From NCBI GenBank assembly GCA_042088665.1, contig JBELMB010000025.1:1-44552 (forward strand): DNA of 44,552 nucleotides, given 5' to 3'. The notes below the pieces were generated by a model. The model worked only from the letters and a program-made list of their open reading frames with translations, had not been told where the DNA came from and searched no databases. Below are positions 38,925 through 44,552 of the stretch, in pieces (the stretch's first letter is position 1; each line of letters opens with the position of its first letter). This DNA comes from JBELMB01 sp042088665. GTDB taxonomy: Bacteria > Pseudomonadota > Alphaproteobacteria > Rhodobacterales > Rhodobacteraceae. The translations under genes and the position numbers were made by a program.

Positions 38925-40550
38925 ATGGGTTGGCTACGTGATGAAACAGGGCTGGAAAAGACAGCCGCGAACTTTGTGCCCCTGACGCCGCTCAGCTTTC
39001 TGCAGCGCGCGGTAGAGATCTGGCCGAACCACCCGGCGGTGGTCTATGGCGCGCATCGCAAAACCTATGTGCAATACATGGAACGGGTGACGCGTCTTGC
39101 CTGCGCGCTCACACAGGCCGGCGTGCAACCGGGCGATGTGGTGGCCACGCTGCTGCCCAATATCCCCGCACAGGCCGAGGCACATTTCGGCGTGCCCGCC
39201 TGCGGTGCCGTGCTGAACACGATCAACACGCGCCTCGACGTTGAAACGGTCACCTACATCCTTGAACATGGCGAGGCAAAACTGGTGCTGTGCGACCCGC
39301 AGTTCCTGCCGGTTCTGGCCTCCGCGGTGGAGCGCCTCAGCGGCCCCGCGCCGCGGATCATCGAAGTGGCCGACGACCACGCCGGGGTGCCCGCAGGGGG
39401 CCACTATACCGAATACGAGAGCTTTCTTGCCGAAGCCGATCCGGCGTTTTCCTGGGTGATGCCAAAGGACGAATGGGAAAGCATCGCGCTGAATTACACC
39501 TCGGGCACCACCGGACGGCCCAAAGGCGTGGTCTATCATCACCGCGGCGCTTATCTGAATGCCATGGGGCAGGTGCTGAGCTGGCGGATGGTGCTGCATC
39601 CGATCTACTTGACCATCGTGCCGCTGTTTCACTGCAACGGCTGGTGTCACACATGGATGATGCCTTCGGTTGGCGGGACGGTGGTCTGCTGCCGCGACAT
39701 CCGCGCCGATGCGATCTTTGACGCCATCGCCGATGAGGGCGTGACGCATTTCGGCGGCGCACCCATCGTGCTGAACGCGCTCGTCAACGCCCCCGAGGAC
39801 CAGCGCCGCCCCTTCGCGCATACCGTCGAGGTCTTTACCGCGGGCGCGCCCCCGGCGCCCGCAACGCTCGCCGCGATCGAGCCGATGGGATTCAATGTCA
39901 CGCAGGTCTATGGGTTGACCGAGGTCTACGGCCCGGCCACCGAATGCACGTGGCAGTCCGACTGGAACGACACCACCGGCGAGGCGCGTGCCGCGCTGAA
40001 GGCCCGGCAGGGGGTGGCGATGCCCTTCATGGAGCCGATGGGTCTTTGGGATGATCAGAACCAGCCGGTGCCCCGCGACGGCGAAACCCGCGGCGAGATC
40101 GTCTTTCGCGGCAACGGCGTGATGAAGGGATACCTGAAAAATCCCGAAGCCACCCAAGAGGCGTTTGCTGGCGGGATGTTCCATTCCGGCGACATTGCGG
40201 TCATGCATCCGGACAACTACTTGCAGATCGCCGACCGGGCCAAGGACATCATCATTTCCGGCGGAGAGAACATCTCCTCGGTCGAAGTGGAGGGTGTCTT
40301 GATGGGCCACGAAGCCGTTCTGCTTTGCGCCGTGGTGGCCAAGCCGGACGACACCTGGGGCGAAGTGCCCTGCGCCTTTGTCGAGTTGAAGGACGGGCAG
40401 GTGGTCACCGCCGCCGATCTGATCGCCTTTTCGCGTGAACGGCTGGCGGGCTTCAAGGCCCCCAAGCATGTCGTTTTCCAGGAGTTGCCAAAGACCTCGA
40501 CCGGCAAGATCCAGAAGTTCGAACTGCGCAACCGCGCCAAAGAGGTCTAG
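38925..40550 (+). CDS. AMP-forming acyl-CoA synthetase
   Basis: A 541-aa adenylate-forming enzyme that activates a carboxylic acid to its CoA thioester with ATP. The P-loop-like A3 motif is YTSGTTGRPKG at residues 191-201, followed by VYHHRGAYLNA. QVYGLTEVYGPATECTW is the A5 region, GGMFHSGDIAVMHPDNY carries the A7 Asp, and RAKDIIISGGENISSVEVEG is the A8 hinge. LPKTSTGKIQKFELR at the C-terminus holds the catalytic Lys. The chain could act on medium-chain or short acids; the type resembles DmdB-like methylmercaptopropionate-CoA ligases, but no dmd genes are nearby, so the substrate is open. GGAGG lies before the ATG at 38925. Confidence 0.92.
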   Translation: MGWLRDETGLEKTAANFVPLTPLSFLQRAVEIWPNHPAVVYGAHRKTYVQYMERVTRLACALTQAGVQPGDVVATLLPNIPAQAEAHFGVPACGAVLNTINTRLDVETVTYILEHGEAKLVLCDPQFLPVLASAVERLSGPAPRIIEVADDHAGVPAGGHYTEYESFLAEADPAFSWVMPKDEWESIALNYTSGTTGRPKGVVYHHRGAYLNAMGQVLSWRMVLHPIYLTIVPLFHCNGWCHTWMMPSVGGTVVCCRDIRADAIFDAIADEGVTHFGGAPIVLNALVNAPEDQRRPFAHTVEVFTAGAPPAPATLAAIEPMGFNVTQVYGLTEVYGPATECTWQSDWNDTTGEARAALKARQGVAMPFMEPMGLWDDQNQPVPRDGETRGEIVFRGNGVMKGYLKNPEATQEAFAGGMFHSGDIAVMHPDNYLQIADRAKDIIISGGENISSVEVEGVLMGHEAVLLCAVVAKPDDTWGEVPCAFVELKDGQVVTAADLIAFSRERLAGFKAPKHVVFQELPKTSTGKIQKFELRNRAKEV

Positions 40551-40581
40551 GCGTCCAGCCCGCGGCCCATGACCACAAGGC

Positions 40582-40599
40582 CCCCGGCGCGCGCCGGGG
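40582..40599. terminator. Perfect 18-bp GC palindrome after the acyl-CoA synthetase gene
   Basis: CCCCGGCGC (40582-40590) and GCGCCGGGG (40591-40599), 32 bases after the stop. No T-run follows (CTTCCTCCCCC), so it could be a stalling hairpin or 3' stabiliser instead of a classic terminator. Confidence 0.4.
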
Positions 40600-40660
40600 C
40601 TTCCTCCCCCTGCCCTTACCGTGCTAACGTGCCACAATATATAGAGGCAGAGCAGCCCGG

Positions 40661-41677
40661 ATGACCGCACTCAAAGACTTTCAACGGCTGGAGGCCACCG
40701 GCCTCTGGCGTCCCGACCCCGACGCGCAGCGGCGTGAGGTCATCGTGTCATTGGGGGATGCCACGCTGACGATGTCGGACACCAACGGCACCGCGTTGGC
40801 GCATTGGTCGCTGGGCGCGGTGAACCGGGTCAATGGCACGCAATTGCCCGCGCTCTACCACCCCGACAACGACCCCGGCGAAACCCTTGAATTGAGCAGC
40901 GACGAAGTCGAGATGATCGCGGGGCTGGACCGTCTGATCAAGGCCATCGATCGCAGGCGGCCCCGTCCCGGCAAGCTGCGGTTCCTTTTGACCGGGCTCA
41001 TCACCGCCGCTCTGGTCGCCGGGGCAGTGTTCTGGCTGCCCGACGCGCTGGTGCGCTATGCCACCACCGTGGTGCCACCGGTCAAGCGGTTCGAGATCGG
41101 GGCGCAATTGCTGACCGAGATCACGCGACTGACCGGACAACCCTGCATGACCCGGGACGCGCGCGGCCCGCTGGACCGCTTTGCCCAGCGCCTGCATCCC
41201 GGTGGCCAGGTGGTGATCCTGCCCGCGGGGGCCTTTACCAGCGCGCATGTCCCCGGAAACATCATCCTGCTGAACCGCGCGGTGATCGAAGATTACGAAG
41301 ACCCGGATGTCGCCGCGGGGTTTGTCGTGGTCGAGGCCCTGCGCGCTGCGCAGTCCGATCCGCTTGCCAGCCTGCTGGACGCCGCCGGGCTGACGGCCAC
41401 GCTGCGGTTGCTGACAACCGGCAACATGCCCGGCAACGCGCTTGCGGCCTATGCGGAGACAGTCATGACGCGAGGCGGCGGATCCCCCGCCGTGACGGAC
41501 CTGATCGCGGCGTTCGACGCGGCGGCCTTGCGCAGCACGCCATATGCCTATGCCGTCGATCTGACAGGTGAAACCACCCTGCCCCTGATCGAGGCGGACC
41601 CACGCCGGGCGATCGGCAGCAAAGCGGTTCTGAACGACGCCGATTGGGTGCGTTTGCAAGGGATTTGCGGCGCCTGA
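40661..41677 (+). CDS. Membrane-anchored protein resembling an inactive M48-type peptidase
   Basis: A 338-aa protein. Residues 1-100 are soluble (a Pro/Asp-rich region ending in a basic patch DRRRPRPGK). One membrane segment lies at about 106-128 (LRFLLTGLITAALVAGAVFW), and the rest is probably periplasmic. HVPGNIILLNRAVIEDYEDP then DVAAGFVVVEALRA resembles the M48 strand and zinc-binding helix. However, HExxH is replaced by VEALR (224-228), with only the Glu kept. The family assignment is tentative. A conserved-looking tail (TPYAYAVDLTGETTLPLIEAD) follows. The start at 40661 lies 110 bases after the previous gene; TATATAG just upstream may be part of a promoter. Confidence 0.55.
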   Translation: MTALKDFQRLEATGLWRPDPDAQRREVIVSLGDATLTMSDTNGTALAHWSLGAVNRVNGTQLPALYHPDNDPGETLELSSDEVEMIAGLDRLIKAIDRRRPRPGKLRFLLTGLITAALVAGAVFWLPDALVRYATTVVPPVKRFEIGAQLLTEITRLTGQPCMTRDARGPLDRFAQRLHPGGQVVILPAGAFTSAHVPGNIILLNRAVIEDYEDPDVAAGFVVVEALRAAQSDPLASLLDAAGLTATLRLLTTGNMPGNALAAYAETVMTRGGGSPAVTDLIAAFDAAALRSTPYAYAVDLTGETTLPLIEADPRRAIGSKAVLNDADWVRLQGICGA

Positions 41678-41763
41678 CGCGCCAGACAACCACAAACGCC
41701 CTGCAAGAACGCGAAACGCGCACCACGAGGGCGCGCGCTTTGCTTTGACACGTCGGGGCAGGA

Positions 41764-43104
41764 TCAGCGCAGATAGGCCTGTGTGTATCCGACACCATGC
41801 ACAGCCCCCAGCGCCGTGTTGGCCGCAGCCGCGGCATAGGGACCGACGCGGACACGGGTCATCGCTTTGCCCTTGTGCGAGGCCTTGTACATCTTGACCG
41901 GAAGCCCTGCGGCCATCAGGCGATGGGCAGCGGCTTGCGCCTTTTCCGGAGTGGAGAAGAGACCAACCTCGACCCAGCCACCCTTGGCCTTCGGCTTGGA
42001 CACCTTCGGGTCCGAGCTGCTGGCCACCACCGGCGCGTTATAGGCCACGGCGAGGCTTTGTGCCGGGTAGGAATCCGCGGCGCGATAGGCGATCTGCGGC
42101 GGCTTCACCTCGTGCTTGTACTGCGGCGTCCAGATATTGCGCGGGAACGGGACGCTGGTGTCCTGCACCACAAGGCGGCGCGGCACCTGATTGGTCCAGA
42201 CTTGCTGCGTCGCGAGATGTCCCGCAACCGTCTGCGAGGCGCGATACGGGTTCAGACGGTCATCTTCCCACGCGGGACGGTAGCCCGCTGGAACATGTGC
42301 CACCTGTGTGTCGCGCTGTTCGTAGACGTGACGCGGCACGATCCGCGCCTGCGGCGCGAGGTGACCGCTCTCCCAGGAATTGCCGTTGTGGTAGACAGTG
42401 CCGGTCGACGCGCCGGTGCCCCGACGCACAACTGTCACATGCGGCGTGGTCTGCGGGCCGCAACGCATTGCAACGGTCCGTCCACCCACAACGCGGCTTG
42501 TCTGACCATTGGCGCAGGCCTCATACGCCGGGATCCGCACAGTCGCCGGGGCGGTGCCCGTGGCAGGCGCATGCGCGGTTGGCGTGATGACCGTGGGTGC
42601 AACCGCGGCTGTGGCAACAGGGACGCGGCGCACGACGCGGGGCGGTTGTGCCGCCGCCGGTTTGGACGCCGGGGCCATGACCACATGCGGCGCCGCCGCC
42701 GGAACCACAACGCGGCGCGGAGCAGGCGCCGCCGCGCTTGTGGCTGCCGTGCTGCGCACAGCACTGGCCGCGGGTGGCGTTGCGGTGATTTGGACCGGTT
42801 GCGGTGCGGCCGCTGGCGCCGGTGCAGCCGCGGCGGGTGCCGAAGCTGTCTGGCCACCGGATGTCGGCGATTGCCCGCAAATCTGTTGCCGCGACCGTGT
42901 CACGCGCGGCACCCAGGTGACGCTGCCGTCGACACCGGCGCGTACAAAGACGCAGCCCTTGCTGTCGACAAATTGTCGGCCCGAATACCCGTCAGGCGGG
43001 AAATTGGCCGGTATTGCTCCGATGCCTTGCGCACTGGCAGGTTGCGCGATTGCACCGAAGCAGAACATGATTGTGGCGCATAGCGCCGTGTTTTTCATCG
43101 TCAT
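41764..43104 (-). CDS. Secreted SPOR-domain protein
   Basis: A 446-aa envelope protein. A signal peptide spans about residues 1-26 (MFCFGAIAQPASAQ before the cut). A short conserved domain follows (FPPDGYSGRQFVDSKGCVFV), then a long Ala/Pro/Val-rich linker, a segment with repeated basic and aromatic residues, and a C-terminal SPOR domain (GGWVEVGLFSTPEKAQAAAH, and TRVRVGPYAAAAAN). SPOR domains bind glycan strands lacking stem peptides at division sites. The start is uncertain between ATG 43104 (MTMKN, preceded by a G-rich stretch) and ATG 43098. It is convergent with the M48-like gene. Confidence 0.85.
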   Translation of the reverse strand: MTMKNTALCATIMFCFGAIAQPASAQGIGAIPANFPPDGYSGRQFVDSKGCVFVRAGVDGSVTWVPRVTRSRQQICGQSPTSGGQTASAPAAAAPAPAAAPQPVQITATPPAASAVRSTAATSAAAPAPRRVVVPAAAPHVVMAPASKPAAAQPPRVVRRVPVATAAVAPTVITPTAHAPATGTAPATVRIPAYEACANGQTSRVVGGRTVAMRCGPQTTPHVTVVRRGTGASTGTVYHNGNSWESGHLAPQARIVPRHVYEQRDTQVAHVPAGYRPAWEDDRLNPYRASQTVAGHLATQQVWTNQVPRRLVVQDTSVPFPRNIWTPQYKHEVKPPQIAYRAADSYPAQSLAVAYNAPVVASSSDPKVSKPKAKGGWVEVGLFSTPEKAQAAAHRLMAAGLPVKMYKASHKGKAMTRVRVGPYAAAAANTALGAVHGVGYTQAYLR

Positions 43105-43260
43105 GTCTGCCCCCACAGATGCGAGTCGCAATTTGGCGCAGCAGAATTGACCTGTAAAGCATTGAAAACATTAACGATGAAAATTTTCCACTGGACTCCT
43201 GTGGATAAACTATCTGTTGTGGTGGCGTGTCACAGAATCGCCCTATTTAGCGGTGACAGC

Positions 43261-43893
43261 TCATTTGGTGCCAAACATGCGATCCCCGGCATCGCCTAAT
43301 CCGGGAACAATGTAGCCCAATTCGTTTAACCGTTCATCCAGCGCAGCGGTCACAACAGGCACATCCGGGTGTGCTTCCTTCATTCTTTGTACACCTTCGG
43401 GTGCGGCCAAAAGGCACAGGAATCGGATGTCCTTTGCGCCTTTCTCCTTCACGAGGTCGATTGCCGCCGCAGAAGAGTTCCCCGTGGCCAACATGGGATC
43501 GACGACAATGGTCACCCGATCCTCCAGTTCTGCGGGCAGTTTGCAGTAATATTGGACAGGCTTGAGCGTCTCCTCATCCCGATAAAGACCGACAAAGCCA
43601 ACGCGCGCGGCCGGGATCAGGTCGAGGATCCCGTCCAGCAGCCCGTTGCCAGCCCGCAGAATCGACACCAGCGCGAGCTTCTTGCCCTCGATCATCGGGG
43701 CCTGCATCTCGCACATCGGTGTCTCGATGGTCTGCGTGGTCATCGGCAGCGCGCGCGTGACCTCATAGGCCAGCAGATGACTGATCTCCCGCAGGAGCTG
43801 CCGGAACGAGGCCGTGGAGGTATCCTTTGCGCGCATCAGACTGAGCTTGTGCAACACGAGGGGGTGGTCGACGACGGTCAAATGCTGGTCCAT
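43261..43893 (-). CDS. upp: Uracil phosphoribosyltransferase
   Basis: Makes UMP from uracil and PRPP (EC 2.4.2.9), 210 aa, cytoplasmic. Seen: VVDHPLVLHKLSLMRAKDTS, LALVSILRAGNGLLDG, VGLYRDEETLKPVQYYCKLP, and the PRPP-binding VDPMLATGNSSAAAI. AALDERLNELGYIVPGLGDA near the C-terminus is the uracil-binding region. The length is normal. The ATG overlaps the stop of the adenosine deaminase gene (TGATG), so the two are coupled in translation. Confidence 0.97.
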   Translation of the reverse strand: MDQHLTVVDHPLVLHKLSLMRAKDTSTASFRQLLREISHLLAYEVTRALPMTTQTIETPMCEMQAPMIEGKKLALVSILRAGNGLLDGILDLIPAARVGFVGLYRDEETLKPVQYYCKLPAELEDRVTIVVDPMLATGNSSAAAIDLVKEKGAKDIRFLCLLAAPEGVQRMKEAHPDVPVVTAALDERLNELGYIVPGLGDAGDRMFGTK

Positions 43894-44552
43894 CAGGAGC
43901 GCTCCAATCGTTTCTGGACCGCCTCACGTGTGGCAGCGTCGCAAAAGGCGCTCTCGAGGGCAGTCTGGTTGATGGCGGTGAACACCTCTTCGTCCCATCC
44001 GAAGGCCTGTGCAAGGGCCGCATACTCATCCCGAAGGGAGGTATGAAAGAAAGGCGGATCGTCGGTCGAGATGGTGACCTTCACGCCACGTTCCCGCAGC
44101 ATGTTGATCGGATGTGCGGCGATGCCCGGATAGATCCCGAGAAAGACGTTCGACCCGGGGCAGACCTCCAGCGTGATCTCCCGTTCGGCCAGCATGTCCA
44201 CGACGGCAAGGTCCGTGGCCGCGCGCACGCCATGGCCGATGCGCGTCACGCCCAGATCATTGACCGCGTCCACCACTTCCTGCGGGCCATTCCACTCGCA
44301 GGCATGGGTCGTCAGATGCAGCCCGGCCTCGCGGGCGCAGTCGAAGGCCCAGCCAAAATCGCGTTGCTTGCCCTTGCGCTCATCCCCGCCCATGCCAAAG
44401 CCCACGATCCAGTCGCCTGCCGTTTCCGCCGCACACAGCGCTGCGGGCCGGGCCTTGTCGGGGCCGAAATGGCGAATGCAGGTGACGATGCCGCGCAGGG
44501 TCACCCCCAGGTCTCGCTCTGCCGCCTCGGCGGCCTCCTGGATGGCCGCGAG
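43893..44552 (-). CDS. add: Adenosine deaminase (5' end outside window)
   Basis: Deaminates adenosine to inosine (EC 3.5.4.4). 219 C-terminal residues are visible; the N-terminal metal-binding HxH part lies beyond the right edge. Seen: VGFGMGGDERKGKQRDFGWA, the zinc-ligand His in LHLTTHACEW, GVTRIGHGVRA with the catalytic His, EVCPGSNVFLGIYP, and VTISTDDPPFFHTSLRDEYA with the active-site Asp pair. It is followed by upp on the same strand with a one-base overlap (TGATG), forming a nucleoside and base salvage operon. Confidence 0.95.
   Translation of the reverse strand, partial: LAAIQEAAEAAERDLGVTLRGIVTCIRHFGPDKARPAALCAAETAGDWIVGFGMGGDERKGKQRDFGWAFDCAREAGLHLTTHACEWNGPQEVVDAVNDLGVTRIGHGVRAATDLAVVDMLAEREITLEVCPGSNVFLGIYPGIAAHPINMLRERGVKVTISTDDPPFFHTSLRDEYAALAQAFGWDEEVFTAINQTALESAFCDAATREAVQKRLERS

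Noticed and set aside
38925..40550. Naming the acyl-CoA synthetase DmdB (methylmercaptopropionate-CoA ligase)
   Set aside because: The adenylate-forming motifs are general to the superfamily, and no other dmd genes lie in the window.

Overview
The window looks like a chromosomal segment of a GC-rich alphaproteobacterium of the Rhodobacterales, probably the Roseobacter group. The signs are the protein types (TrcR/DUF1013 family, GcvT-type demethylase-oxidoreductase, non-pyrrolysine MttB homologue, arabinose/galactose dehydrogenase of the Azospirillum type), the dnaX-ybaB-recR order, and intergenic motifs of a kind I associate with this order. A run of ten N at 14904-14913 shows that the sequence comes from a scaffolded draft assembly. 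No phage, CRISPR array, intact transposon or tRNA gene was seen.

Layout. 1-4185: urea ABC transporter, urtB (cut by the left edge), urtC, urtD, urtE, with a possible small ORF between urtB and urtC. 4455-5909: soluble globin-coupled chemotaxis transducer. 6015-10137: a divergent pair, an MttB-like methyltransferase without an in-frame amber codon and a dimethylglycine/sarcosine dehydrogenase-like flavoprotein, likely for methylated amines. 10204-17140: sugar or polyol oxidation, with three tightly coupled Gfo/Idh/MocA dehydrogenases, an aldo/keto reductase interrupted by the assembly gap, a metallophosphoesterase and an L-arabinose/D-galactose 1-dehydrogenase. A gene-poor, partly AT-rich stretch (13276-14231) lies within it. 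17469-20315: two tandem SAM methyltransferases of equal length, followed by adenine deaminase (20441-22150).

22256-28074: mixed housekeeping: MltB-type lytic transglycosylase, a degenerate single-domain receiver, a glutathionyl-hydroquinone reductase-like GST, two small membrane proteins, fmt and a THUMP-domain RNA methyltransferase. 28181-28491: a 15-bp minisatellite, then the SRP RNA gene ffs with a promoter candidate and a good terminator. 28587-31052: a phosphatase-like protein lacking the catalytic cysteine, and an ankyrin-repeat protein. 31299-35670: dnaX, a small membrane protein, ybaB, a membrane protein and recR. 36010-43104: TrcR-like regulator, secreted RNase T2, secreted peptidoglycan-binding-like protein, sulfotransferase, acyl-CoA synthetase, a membrane protein resembling an inactive M48 peptidase, and a SPOR protein. 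43261-44552: upp coupled to a partial adenosine deaminase gene.

Taken together, urea uptake, adenine and adenosine deamination, uracil salvage and methylated-amine breakdown point to scavenging of organic nitrogen, which suits a marine heterotroph. Functions are assigned from family motifs read by eye; no database search was run. The least explained items are the divergent MttB/GcvT pair, the tandem methyltransferases, the asparagine-for-aspartate receiver, the serine-for-cysteine phosphatase-like protein and the inactive-looking M48-like protein.
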